Part shown: one piece after another, positions 1 to 8,569 of the stretch
Layout: every line of letters starts with the position of its first letter
Numbering within the stretch: position 1 is the stretch's first letter
The notes under the pieces: model-generated
Told to the model about the DNA's origin: nothing
The model's input: only the letters and a program-made list of their open reading frames with translations
Databases searched by the model: none
Assembly: GCA_031270945.1 (NCBI GenBank)
Contig: JAISWZ010000643.1
Coordinates: 1-44,311, forward strand
Length of the DNA: 44,311 bases
Reading direction: 5' to 3'
DNA from: Clostridiales bacterium
GTDB lineage: Bacteria; Bacillota; Clostridia; Lachnospirales; WQUN01
Program-made: the position numbers and the translations under genes

Positions 1-8
1 TGTGGCAT
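1..8 (-). CDS. Start of a gene running off the left edge
   Basis: On the minus strand an ATG (complement of 6-8) is preceded at seven bases by a good ribosome site, AAAGGAG (complement of 16-22). Only Met-Pro and part of a third codon lie in the window, so no product can be named. The only support is start codon plus Shine-Dalgarno spacing. Confidence 0.35.
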
Positions 9-51
9 CGGCATTCTCCTTTCCGAGCAGTTCAAAAGCCGGGCGTCTATG

Positions 52-210
52 TGCATATCCCAAAATTCCGAAATGGCGCCGGATAGCGTTTGCCCAATGT
101 TCATGGGCAAATCGCCAAAATCCTGGCGAATGCTTAAACTAGTTTGCTCGGGCTTTGCGAGCAAACATCCGGATTTTTCCGGTGCCTCGGATATAATTTT
201 GGGATATGCT
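52..210. repeat. MITE-like palindromic element, long copy (159 bp)
   Basis: Bounded by TGCATATCCCAAAATT and AATTTTGGGATATGCT in inverted orientation. The interior carries the family's arms (AAATGGCGCCGG on the left, GGATTTTTCCGGTGCC on the right). About 60 bp of additional palindromic sequence, including a TTTGCTCG..CGAGCAAA stem, distinguishes it from the 98-bp copies. No clear target duplication is visible. Confidence 0.85.
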
Positions 211-531
211 GCCCAGCCAGCGGCAGTGATGGGGTGGGGTGGCGCTTGCAGTCGGTTCCGCTTCGCGCTAGGTACATTATACAACAGATTTGGCGAGTTG
301 AAAAGACATATTCCGAGGTTTTTTAGGAGAATATTTACCCAAACTTCGATTATTCGACTGTCGAATTTATGAATGTTGAGTAGTGTTCTAGTGGGACGGC
401 GAGATATTAGGGCGGCTGGACTGGAAAAAGAATTGGAGGGGCAGACGGAGAGACAGTGAGTTGCTGGGAGAACGTTTGCCAAGCCGTCGGAGCATAAGCC
501 ATCGAGGCAAGCCGTCGGGGCCCAAACGCTT
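211..531. other. Gene-free interval with a 15-bp palindrome
   Basis: No convincing gene. The only structured site is ATTCGACTGTCGAAT at 352-366, a perfect 7-1-7 palindrome of operator-like size. No start codon with a ribosome site follows it on the plus strand, so its role is open. Confidence 0.4.
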
Positions 532-3474
532 TCACTCCACTATCATATTGCAAAACGCATACTGCGCGTCCGCTCCATCGACATCCAGCATCTCAAATTT
601 CAGAACCCCGATGCCTTCAACGTTAAGCTCCATGAGCTCGCTGAAGATGTTGTCTCTGAGATCAAAGGACTGGAGCAGCTTCTCGTCTCCGTACACATCC
701 ATTACCGCTTCATATTCATTTGTGCCGTCCACGTGCCCATAGAGGCCGCTGACGGTGGTGTACTGGTCATTCAGGTCGAAGCTCGCGTAGCTTGGGGCAT
801 TGTACTTTTCCGTGAAGACCAGCGCGTTGTACTGGGTTACGCCGCCTAGGGAAACCGTTGGCATTGGCTTGAAGTTTTTGTTGTCTCCCGCCTTGACGTC
901 CGTTCCCAGGACCAGGGCATTCCTGTCTACTTCCGTTTGGATGCCTGGAGGAGGGGCTTCTGGATCCTTGCTTAGGGCCATTCCTGCGAAGGCGTATTCC
1001 GCTCTATTGCCTTCACCCTGCATCTCAAACTTCAAGAGCCTGACTCCTGTGGTATCCAGATCGATCTCCTCTGAGAACAGGTTGGGTTTGAGGGTTGCAG
1101 ACATTAGGAGCTTGCCGTCGCCATAGATGTTCATGGTGGTATCGTATTCAGGCGCTCCGTCTGCATGGCCGAAGACGCCTGTGAGTCTGGAGTACTGGCG
1201 ATCCAAGTTGAAGTTGGCGTAGCTAGAGGCGAAACGGGAGATATCCCTGAAGACCAGGGCAGTGTCATACCTATTGCCGCCCATTAGGGCTTTTGTTGCC
1301 TTATTGAAGTTATTGGACTGATATGCGTTCAGGTCAGCGCCAAGGAGGGGAGCGTTTGGATCTGGCTGGTAGGTTTTTTGGGGAATGGCGCTTGCGTCTT
1401 TTGCAAGCGTCATTCCCGCGAAAGCGTACTCGGCCCGTTTGCCTTCGCCTGTCATCTCAAACTTAAGGCGGCGGATGCCTGTGGCGTCTATGGATATTTC
1501 TTCCGAAAACATGTTTGGTTCGAGATCTATGAACATTAGCAGCTTCTCATCGCCGTAAATATTCATTTTGGTTTCGAATTCGGCTGTGCCGTCCACATGG
1601 CCAAAGACGCCTGTGACTTTGGAGTACTGCTGGTTCAAGTTGAAGTTGGCATAGGCGGGCTTGGTCTTGGTGTCATCACGGAAAAGGATGGCGTTCTCAT
1701 GCTTCTTCCCGCCCATTGTGACGCCTGTCAGCTCCCTGTAGCTGACGAACTGGTACGCGCTGAGGTCTGGGCCCAGCAGCAGATCAGACAGGGCAGCTTC
1801 GATTGGCTCTGTTGACAGCGCCATATCTGAAAAGGCGTATTCGGCCCTCTTTCCGTCCCCTGTCACCTCCATCTTAAGAAGGCCGACCCCTGCGGTGTTT
1901 ATGGTGATCTGTTCATCAAACATGTTTGACTTCAGGTCCACCGACTTTATGAGCTTGTTGTCGCCGTAAACATGCAAAGTGACGTTGAATTCAGGGGTTC
2001 CGTCAGCATGGCCAAAAACGCCGGTGATTGCTGAGTACTTTTGCTCCAGGTTGAAGTTGGCGTAGCTATGGGATGTCTTGAAGTCATCCCGGAATATCAG
2101 AACGTTTCCGTGCTTCTTTCCGCCCATGGACGCTTCGATGGACTCTTCGTAGCTGAAGGACTGGAAGGCTGGCAGGTCACGGCCAAGAAGGATTCTTAAG
2201 TCTGCCTCGTCAGGAACGACGGGCTGATCCTGGTTTTGGTCATTTACTTGATTCGAGTTTGGATCTGCTGATTGCAGCGGGGATTCGGTGGATCTAACCA
2301 CTGTCCTGGAATCCGGGCTCTGTGTGCTTCGGCTTTCTTCTTTGCTTGCCTCGCTGTCTTTCCCCAACGCCCCAAACGCGAAGCAGACCACGACAATCAC
2401 GCTGATTGCGGACATGGCAAACCTCTTGTGCCCTTTTATCCATTTCCAGCATGCGTTAAAGAACGGATCTGTTGACGCTATCGCATTTTTGCTTCGGTAG
2501 ATGGCCACCCCTTCTATGAGCCCCCAGCCTGCGGAGACCAAGGCCAATACGCCCAGGCTACCGGAGGACACTATCGTTAGGGCGATCAGGAACAGATGGG
2601 TGCAAGCGCGGGCCTTCCTGCCAAGGTAAAAGTCATGCACTCCTATGGAACCCAGGAATATGCCCAAGAGCCCCGCAGTAACGTTCTTTTTCGGCTTTGG
2701 CGCGTTCTTGGGCTTGCCCGCCGGATCAGGGGCCGCTGTCGGCTCTGGAGTTGATGTCCCTGTCTTGTATTCCCTGAATGAGCAATACTCCTGGATAAAC
2801 CCGTCTAGCTTGTTTTGGGGCAAAAAGACCCTTGCGTACTCTTGGGACAGCCTTTCTGACCTTTCAGCGCTCAGCTCAGCCACAACGTCCACAATCTTGT
2901 CAATTTCCGCGCAAAGAGCGAACTTCGTTGAAAGTATGGCGTATGCGTCGTACTTTCCCTTGTAGCCGTTGGAGACGAGATCAAATATAAGGGATGACAG
3001 CTGCATCCTGTCTGCGGCGCCTTCGATGTTCCGGTACTTCTCCATCAGGTCTCTGGCATGCTCCGCCAAGGCGGCATGGGACTCCAGAAACTTGAGGCGC
3101 TTTATTCTGCTGCCATCTGATGGATCTCTGGACAGGAAGTCATAAATATCCGTGCATTTTATGTGCGCGAGGCTTTCTTCGAGCTTCGTATAGGTCTCAG
3201 GCAAGGCCTGTCTTGCCACAGTGAGCTTTGCGGGATCAAGGGCTCTTAGCATCACGGCGTTTTTGGCCTCTTTCTCGCGCATCCCGTCATCCAGCAAGAC
3301 AGCCCGTATGTCAGGCAATTTTTCGATTCTGCTCTTGTGCTCCGGCTTTCCTGATTTGTTGGCGAGATCTCGCCACTTCTTCTCGATCTCGTCAAGCTTC
3401 GCTTCGACAGTTGCTTTGTCAGTAATACTGGGATCTAATCCAACACTGATGTAGTAGTTTTCGCGCTTTTGCAT
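532..3474 (-). CDS. Membrane protein: J-like N-terminus, TM2 domain, four NPCBM-like repeats
   Basis: 980 aa; ATG preceded by GGGAGG at about eight bases. Residues 1-75 (NYYISVGLDPS.., then RIEKLPDIRAVLLDD) resemble the degenerate J-like domain seen next to bacterial Hsp70 genes, but no HPD motif is present. A low-complexity Pro/Lys stretch leads into a TM2 domain (about 262-335: GLLGIFLGSIGVHDFYLGR, then a second hydrophobic hairpin half). Another membrane segment lies near 355-378. The rest is a Ser/Gln-rich linker and four tandem repeats of about 130 aa, each with ..MGG.., YANFNL..YS.(L/I)TGVFGH.DG, a YGD(E/N/G)KLL strand and a closing YAF..M. These match the NPCBM/NEW2 carbohydrate-binding fold. 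Inference: cytosolic N-terminus, extracytoplasmic repeats. Last gene of the minus-strand cassette behind GrpE-like and Hsp70-like genes. Function unknown. Confidence 0.85.
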   Translation of the reverse strand: MQKRENYYISVGLDPSITDKATVEAKLDEIEKKWRDLANKSGKPEHKSRIEKLPDIRAVLLDDGMREKEAKNAVMLRALDPAKLTVARQALPETYTKLEESLAHIKCTDIYDFLSRDPSDGSRIKRLKFLESHAALAEHARDLMEKYRNIEGAADRMQLSSLIFDLVSNGYKGKYDAYAILSTKFALCAEIDKIVDVVAELSAERSERLSQEYARVFLPQNKLDGFIQEYCSFREYKTGTSTPEPTAAPDPAGKPKNAPKPKKNVTAGLLGIFLGSIGVHDFYLGRKARACTHLFLIALTIVSSGSLGVLALVSAGWGLIEGVAIYRSKNAIASTDPFFNACWKWIKGHKRFAMSAISVIVVVCFAFGALGKDSEASKEESRSTQSPDSRTVVRSTESPLQSADPNSNQVNDQNQDQPVVPDEADLRILLGRDLPAFQSFSYEESIEASMGGKKHGNVLIFRDDFKTSHSYANFNLEQKYSAITGVFGHADGTPEFNVTLHVYGDNKLIKSVDLKSNMFDEQITINTAGVGLLKMEVTGDGKRAEYAFSDMALSTEPIEAALSDLLLGPDLSAYQFVSYRELTGVTMGGKKHENAILFRDDTKTKPAYANFNLNQQYSKVTGVFGHVDGTAEFETKMNIYGDEKLLMFIDLEPNMFSEEISIDATGIRRLKFEMTGEGKRAEYAFAGMTLAKDASAIPQKTYQPDPNAPLLGADLNAYQSNNFNKATKALMGGNRYDTALVFRDISRFASSYANFNLDRQYSRLTGVFGHADGAPEYDTTMNIYGDGKLLMSATLKPNLFSEEIDLDTTGVRLLKFEMQGEGNRAEYAFAGMALSKDPEAPPPGIQTEVDRNALVLGTDVKAGDNKNFKPMPTVSLGGVTQYNALVFTEKYNAPSYASFDLNDQYTTVSGLYGHVDGTNEYEAVMDVYGDEKLLQSFDLRDNIFSELMELNVEGIGVLKFEMLDVDGADAQYAFCNMIVE

Positions 3475-3569
3475 TTATGGACCTCCCTGTGTATTCTTGA
3501 AAGCTCATCTTTGGGATTTTTTGTTTTTTAATTTTTTATTTTATATTTTATTTTTATATTTCTTTGCGC

Positions 3570-3604
3570 AAGCGAGCGAAAATCGCGGTTCTTTTCGCTC
3601 GCTT
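3570..3604. other. Hairpin in the Hsp70 / TM2 gene gap
   Basis: Perfect 13-bp arms AAGCGAGCGAAAA and TTTTCGCTCGCTT around a 9-base loop, in the 315-bp gap 3475-3789. The gap also has an AT-only stretch (3518-3560) and the distant pair GACGCCTTG (3639) / CAAGGCGTC (3721). It may be an attenuator or RNA processing site between cotranscribed genes. No gene is seen in the gap. Confidence 0.5.
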
Positions 3605-3789
3605 TTCTAGCTTTTGTTCGCGTGAGGATGCCTTTTTTGACGCCTTGTTTAGCAACACAAGGTCAAACTTGCTCCTTTTTGTTAAACAAAGGCGAGCTTA
3701 AGGTTCTATGATCACAACTCAAGGCGTCGAGCTTATGCTTTATTGATCAGCAACTCAAGGGTTCAACCCTATGCCGTTTAAACCCAACT

Positions 3790-5355
3790 CTATGCCTCTT
3801 CCGTCACCTTTATCGCGCTGGTAGCCAAGCGGAGCCTTAAAATCTCTGACTCCTGCAGCCCCGCCGTCTTGACTGTTATGTTGCATGACCCGCCCCTGCT
3901 TCTTTCAACCGCCGTAATGCTCAGCAAGCCGTTCCTGTCCAGGGAGAACGTAACGTCAAGCGGGGAGTCGGCTGGCAGATCCGGGGGAAGCTTCAGCTCG
4001 TTTTCCGCAATCAGCTTTCCGAAGGACAGGTCGGTTATCGGCTCCATTATGTTGCTTTCGTAAATCTTCAGCTCCACGGCCCACTGGTTGCTTTCTAATG
4101 TGTAGTAGGTCTCGGTGTTTGACAGCGGGATCTTGTCATTTTTCAATATGACGTGGCTGAGAACGGACTTTTGCTTGTCTATGGTCTCAATCCCGTAGCT
4201 TTTGCTTGTCACTTCCTCGAAGCGCTCGCTCTTTCTGGCGATCCCGCCTACCGCTGTTTGCGCTGGCGGGTTGGTTACGAGATACTGGGCCAAAAGGGCC
4301 GCGCCCCTTGCCACCGCCTCGTCAGGCTCAAAGAGCTTGGGTTCAATGCCAAACTCCTTCTTTAGCGCTTCCTTCACCTGGCGCATTCGCGTAGATCCGC
4401 CAACGAGAATGATCTCGTCAAACTTGTCGCAGGACTTGCCAGTTGAGCTTGTCTTGGTTGCTGCTTGCTTTATCGCAACCTTTGTAAGCTCAATGGTGCT
4501 TGACAAGTGGTGGCGGGTGATCTCGTCAAATTTGTCCACGGAAACTTCCAGCTTCGCTCTCTGCTCCCGGCCCAGGCTTAACGAGAAGGCGGTGGAGTTC
4601 TTGGCAGACAGCTCCTTCTTGGCCTCTTCGGTCTTGATTACAAGCTCGTTCAAGACTTCGGTGTCATCGTAGACCCGTTCCTCATCAACCCCGGTCTTTT
4701 CGCAGAACTGGGAGACGAAGTAGGAGATCAGCTCAGCGTCCCAATCCTTCCCGCCTAGGGTGTGGTTTCCTTCGGTAGAGATGACAGTTACCCTGTCCCC
4801 AACGATCTCCGCCACCGTTATGTCAAACGTGCCGCCGCCCAGATCGTAAACCAGCACAATTTTGTCCTCTTTCGCCTTGCTCTTTGCGCCATACGCAATA
4901 GCGGCCGCTGTGGGCTCATTCACTATCGCAAGCACGTTCAGGCCAGCGATTCGGCCAGCGTTCTCCGTTGCCTGCTTTTCGTCAAAGCCGAAATAGGCGG
5001 GGACGGATATGACCACGTCCGTTATCTCTTCCCCCGTCAAAGAGCTCGCGTCGGAGACGAGCTTCTTTAGGATAAAGGCTGAGATCTGCTCCGGCTTGTA
5101 CTTCTCGCCGTGAAACAGGAACTCATCCTTCTTCCCCATTGAGCGCTTGATGTACAGGGAAACATTGTCAGGCGCAAGTATCGCGTCCCCTTTCGCCGTC
5201 TCCCCGACGACTATCTCTGTTGAGCTTATGAACTCGACAACTGACGGGGTGATGTTTTTGCCTTCAATGTTTTTGATGACCTCAACCGCCCCGTTTTCAT
5301 CCGCCCGCGCGATGCAGGAGTATGTCGTGCCCAGGTCAATGCCGTAATAGAACAT
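3790..5355 (-). CDS. Short Hsp70 (DnaK/HscC-like) chaperone
   Basis: 521 aa. All Hsp70 ATPase signatures are present: GIDLGTTYSCIA (phosphate 1, residues 5-16), IVNEPTAAAIAYG (connect 1, about 143-155), VYDLGGGTFDITV (phosphate 2, about 169-181) and ILVGGSTRMRQVKEAL (adenosine site, about 316-331). After the nucleotide-binding domain only about 150 residues remain, enough for the beta-sandwich substrate domain but not the helical lid. Housekeeping DnaK is about 610 aa, so this is a specialised paralogue rather than the main DnaK. The ATG has a GGAGAG ribosome site. It lies between a GrpE-like gene and the J-like/TM2 gene on the same strand, which suggests a dedicated mini-chaperone system. 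Substrate unknown. Confidence 0.93.
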   Translation of the reverse strand: MFYYGIDLGTTYSCIARADENGAVEVIKNIEGKNITPSVVEFISSTEIVVGETAKGDAILAPDNVSLYIKRSMGKKDEFLFHGEKYKPEQISAFILKKLVSDASSLTGEEITDVVISVPAYFGFDEKQATENAGRIAGLNVLAIVNEPTAAAIAYGAKSKAKEDKIVLVYDLGGGTFDITVAEIVGDRVTVISTEGNHTLGGKDWDAELISYFVSQFCEKTGVDEERVYDDTEVLNELVIKTEEAKKELSAKNSTAFSLSLGREQRAKLEVSVDKFDEITRHHLSSTIELTKVAIKQAATKTSSTGKSCDKFDEIILVGGSTRMRQVKEALKKEFGIEPKLFEPDEAVARGAALLAQYLVTNPPAQTAVGGIARKSERFEEVTSKSYGIETIDKQKSVLSHVILKNDKIPLSNTETYYTLESNQWAVELKIYESNIMEPITDLSFGKLIAENELKLPPDLPADSPLDVTFSLDRNGLLSITAVERSRGGSCNITVKTAGLQESEILRLRLATSAIKVTEEA

Positions 5356-5399
5356 GTTTCACTCTCCGCTTCTATGACATTTCTTTGGTACTGTCTTTT

Positions 5400-5935
5400 G
5401 GTGGTGATTTGGATGCCATTTTAATGTGCCATTTCTTTGGTGCCATTTCTTTAGCGCCATTTTTCAGTGACATTTCATCAGTGACATTTCTTCAGTGACA
5501 TTTCATCAGTGACATTTTTCAGTGACATTTCTTCAGTGACATTCCTCTTCAGTGACATTTCTTCAGTGCCATTTCATCAGTGCCATTCCTCTTCAGTGCC
5601 ATTTCATCAGTGACATTCCTCTTCAGTGACATTTCTTCAGTGCCATTTCATCAGTGACATTTCATCAGTGACATTTCTTCAGTGACATTTCATCAGTGAC
5701 ATTTCATCAGTGACATTCCTCTTCAGTGCCACTTCATCAGTGACGTTTCATCAGGGACATTTCATCAGGGACATTTCATCAGTGACATTTCATCAGTGAC
5801 ATTCCTCTTCAGTGCCATTTCATCAGGGACATTTCTCTTCAGTGACATTTTTTCAGTGCCATTTCTTCAGCGCCATTTCTTTAGTGCCATTTTTCAGTGA
5901 CATTTCTTCAGTGCCATTTTAAAGTGCCATTTCTT
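5400..5935. repeat. Minisatellite of 14/16-bp units
   Basis: Fills almost the whole 580-bp gap between the GrpE-like and Hsp70-like genes. Plus-strand units are variants of CATTTCATCAGTGA and CATTTCTTCAGTGA, interspersed with a longer CATTCCTCTTCAGTGA form and with GTGCC for GTGAC. More than 30 units are visible, with edges degrading into TTTGGTGCCATT-type copies. On the transcribed (minus) strand each unit supplies an ATG and a TGA, often overlapping as TGATG. Length changes by slippage would alter the spacing between the two chaperone genes. Confidence 0.95.
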
Positions 5936-6475
5936 CTATGCCTTTTCGGCAGCGACGAATATGTAAGCCGCCACTTTCTCCTTGCTTACGACAACCCCGC
6001 GCCGCTCATACCCGCACCCCAGGCTTGCGATGACTGTCTTGAACAGGTCAGGGTTGTCTGTCTTGATGGTCTTGACGGCGTTCTGCCGGAGCGGGTTGAA
6101 GCGGGTGTCCTCGCTGACGAACGGCATCACGTCGTACTCAAGCAGCATGCTGTCGATGTCCTCCAGCAAATTCCCAAGTATCTCTTTAGCGTATTCGGTA
6201 TCATCGTTTGACGATGACTTTTCAGCCACCGACCTTTCAAAGAAGCGCAACTCCTTGGCCGTGTCGTCTTTTAGCCTGATCAAGCGCGAGATCACTGGCT
6301 TGAGGATGTCAAAGAAGAAGCTGTCATTGTACTTCTCGCTTGCCTTCCCCGTGTGCGCCTTGACGACGCTTTCGGCGAAATCCTCGATGCTGCCAGTTAC
6401 AGAGAGCTTTTGCGCTATTAACTCGGCCAAGACTTTTAAAGCCTCCGCCCCGTCAACCGGGGTTTCTGTGGACAT
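5936..6475 (-). CDS. GrpE-like nucleotide exchange factor paralogue
   Basis: 179 aa; ATG with a strong AGGAGG site. The middle (about 50-115) is a predicted helical region with acidic, dimer-type heptads. The C-terminus (NPDLFKTVIASLGCGYERRG, then VVSKEKVAAYIFVA) matches the pattern of the GrpE beta-domain, which ends in G-Y-x-x-x-G-x-V-x-x-x-x-V. Housekeeping GrpE is about 180-200 aa. Its place upstream of the Hsp70-like gene on the same strand supports the assignment. Sequence similarity is modest, so a diverged or repurposed exchange factor is possible. Confidence 0.65.
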   Translation of the reverse strand: MSTETPVDGAEALKVLAELIAQKLSVTGSIEDFAESVVKAHTGKASEKYNDSFFFDILKPVISRLIRLKDDTAKELRFFERSVAEKSSSNDDTEYAKEILGNLLEDIDSMLLEYDVMPFVSEDTRFNPLRQNAVKTIKTDNPDLFKTVIASLGCGYERRGVVVSKEKVAAYIFVAAEKA

Positions 6476-6655
6476 AATGTTCCTCCTGTCGTTATGGCGT
6501 CCCTATCTGGCGTTGCATTGGCAACGCTTTGGCGCTGCCTAGGCGTTGCATTGGCGTTGCATTGGCGACGATTTTGCGACGCCTGAGTAACTCCTCTGCG
6601 ATTCCTGATGATTCTTTGGAAAAATATTGCTACTCATTTTACTCCTCGCAAAAAG

Positions 6656-6680
6656 ATCGTAAACGAACCTCGTTTACGAT
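6656..6680. other. Perfect hairpin in the chaperone cassette leader
   Basis: ATCGTAAACGA and TCGTTTACGAT, 11-bp arms with a 3-base loop, about 180 bp upstream of the GrpE-like start. It does not match the CIRCE heat-shock operator (TTAGCACTC-N9-GAGTGCTAA). It could be an RNA structure or an operator for another regulator. Confidence 0.5.
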
Positions 6681-6834
6681 AAGGCGCTTGCGTTTGAGTC
6701 CCCGTTGAACATCTGAACGAGCAAATCCTGCATTCTTTTGGATGTCCGGCGTGTTTCCTTAAATTTTCCGCTTAAAAACAATCTAGTCGGTTCATGGTAT
6801 TTAGCGGTAAAATTTTCTTAATGCCACATGACCT

Positions 6835-6863
6835 AGTATACATCACTTCAAGAATCCATGCAA
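6835..6863 (-). promoter_or_regulatory. Possible sigma-A promoter for the chaperone cassette
   Basis: Minus strand: TTGCAT, 17-bp spacer, TATACT, giving a leader of about 350 nt to the GrpE-like start. The boxes are reasonable but not perfect. No other good candidate was seen closer to the gene. Confidence 0.4.
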
Positions 6864-6989
6864 GCGCTTTTTGAGTTTTTTTAGATCTTTTTTGATGTAC
6901 CGTGTCGGAATATGTTCTTTTTGAACCAATTCATTCTTATTTTCGACAATTCCCTCTTTTTAAAACGCCACACCGCTGAAATATAAACA

Positions 6990-7325
6990 TTCTTTCGGCC
7001 CTCCTCTGCCTCGTTCCGTTACGCTTCCATCCCGGTCACCGTCTTCGCGTTTCATCTCTCCCACCTCAGCCTTTTTTATCCCCGTTCAGCCCGCTTTTCT
7101 TTCTTGCTCCTCATCTGTTCACCGCTCCCGCATCAGCCCTCTGCCTTTGCCGTTCAAGCCCTACGCCTTTGCCATTTAAGTTCTTCTTTGCCTTTCAAAC
7201 CCCTCTTTCTTTGCCGTTTAAGCCTTTTCTCTTCTTTTCTTTTTCTTCTCTTCACTCATCTCTTTTCTTCACTCATCTCCTCTCTCTTCACTTCCCCTCC
7301 CCCATCCCCAAACAAGACTTGTTTT
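6990..7325. other. Pyrimidine-rich tract with repeated CTTTGCCGTTCAAGCC motif
   Basis: The plus strand is almost entirely C and T for about 330 bp. From 7138 to 7225 a loose repeat recurs (CTTTGCCGTTCAAGCC, CTTTGCCATTTAAG, TTTGCCTTTCAAACCCC, CTTTGCCGTTTAAGCC), then grades into CTTCACTCATCTC-type sequence. Open frames here are low-complexity artefacts. No gene is seen between 6476 and 7441. Confidence 0.7.
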
Positions 7326-7350
7326 CACTTCACCCATGGGTTACTATTAG

Positions 7351-7400
7351 TGCATATCCCAAAAATCCGCAAAGTCTAGGAATTAATATCGGGATATGCG
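7351..7400. repeat. MITE-like element, short copy (50 bp)
   Basis: TGCATATCCCAAAAATCC on the left and ATCGGGATATGCG on the right, with almost no interior. It lies 42 bp upstream of the response-regulator start, inside that gene's leader. Confidence 0.75.
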
Positions 7401-7441
7401 CAATCCCAAGGCAGCTTGCCAAACGCATGGGGGGAAAAATC

Positions 7442-8569
7442 ATGTACACTGTTTTTCTTGTGGAAGACGAGGTTCTTGTTCGCGAGGGCATTAAGCGCAT
7501 AGTGGCTTGGGCTGACTACGGCTTCAAATTCATAGGGGAGGCGCCTGACGGAGAGATAGCGCTGCCTAAAATTCTTAAGCTGAAGCCGGAAATTCTCATA
7601 ACAGACATAAAGATGCCGTTCCTGGACGGGCTGGAGCTGTCAAAGCTGGTAAAGAAAGAGCTTCCCAAAACCACGATCATAATACTTAGCGGCTATGACG
7701 AATTCGCCTACGCCCAGGAGGCTATACGGATAGGGGTAAGCCGGTACCTGCTGAAGCCGTTGTCAAAAGACGGGCTGGTTGACGCATTGCTTGACATCAA
7801 GAAAGCGAAAGACCAAGAGATCGAAGACGAGAGCTGGAAGCTCAAGCAAAAGGAGGAAGACACAAGACATGCGACGCGGATCTTGTTTGACTCTTTGATC
7901 TACGGATCCGAGCCTGTGCCTACTCTGCTTGACAGGGCCAGATCGTTGGGCATTGATCTGTCGGCTGAAAGCTTTAACATAGTCCTGTGCATCTGTGACA
8001 AGCCCCCGGACATAGCGGGCGGACAGTCCATACTTCCCTTTGGATCCTGGCTGGGAGTATCGGCTTTTCTTGTAAAAGGGCCAAGTCATGAGATAGATGC
8101 AGAGAGCGACAAGTGCATGTCGCTTTGCGTAGACCTGAAGTGCGAGAAAGGAACTCCGGTAAGTCGGCTGAGCGAGCTTCCAGCCAGCTACAGCGCCGCG
8201 AAGCGGGCGCTGTTTGGGGAGGCGCCAGCCGACAGCTCCAAGTACAGCGACATCATAAATTCAGCTATGAAATTTATTGAGCAGAGATTCACGTATCCGG
8301 ATCTGGATCTCATATCTGCAGCCAGCGCGGCGGGAGTGACCCCGACGCATCTGAGCGCCATGTTCAGCAAGGAAACGGGAAAAACGTTCATCGAGCACGT
8401 CACGGCCTTGCGAATGGACAAGGCAAGAAAACTATTGAGAACCACAAGCCTGGCCAGCGGGGAGATCGCTTACAAGACCGGATACAACGATCCTCATTAC
8501 TTCAGCTACGCTTTCAAGAAGATCAACGGGGTGACGCCTACCGAGTACAGAAAGGCCAAAGATAGATGA
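7442..8569 (+). CDS. YesN-type response regulator, AraC family
   Basis: 375 aa from the ATG at 7442, chosen because GGGGGG lies seven bases upstream and MYTVFLVEDE is the canonical receiver start; an open frame extends upstream only through the pyrimidine tract. Receiver domain residues 1-120 with acidic pair E8-D9, phosphoacceptor D55 (ILITDIKMPFLDG) and K103-type motif LLKPL. A divergent linker follows, then an AraC DNA-binding domain over the last 100 residues with two helix-turn-helix units (LISAASAAGVTPTHLSAMF and IAYKTGYNDPHYFSYAFKK). Stop codon overlaps the start of the histidine kinase (ATGA). Such pairs usually control an adjacent sugar importer, here the Ytf-type operon. Confidence 0.95.
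   Translation: MYTVFLVEDEVLVREGIKRIVAWADYGFKFIGEAPDGEIALPKILKLKPEILITDIKMPFLDGLELSKLVKKELPKTTIIILSGYDEFAYAQEAIRIGVSRYLLKPLSKDGLVDALLDIKKAKDQEIEDESWKLKQKEEDTRHATRILFDSLIYGSEPVPTLLDRARSLGIDLSAESFNIVLCICDKPPDIAGGQSILPFGSWLGVSAFLVKGPSHEIDAESDKCMSLCVDLKCEKGTPVSRLSELPASYSAAKRALFGEAPADSSKYSDIINSAMKFIEQRFTYPDLDLISAASAAGVTPTHLSAMFSKETGKTFIEHVTALRMDKARKLLRTTSLASGEIAYKTGYNDPHYFSYAFKKINGVTPTEYRKAKDR

Noticed and set aside
6656..6680. CIRCE heat-shock operator for the chaperone cassette
   Set aside because: The hairpin ATCGTAAACGA/TCGTTTACGAT does not match TTAGCACTC-N9-GAGTGCTAA and has a 3-base loop.
7169..7441. Open frame extending the response regulator upstream by 91 codons
   Set aside because: It is translated from the pyrimidine tract and a MITE (Phe/Ser/Leu-rich), and the receiver domain starts properly at 7442 with a good ribosome site.
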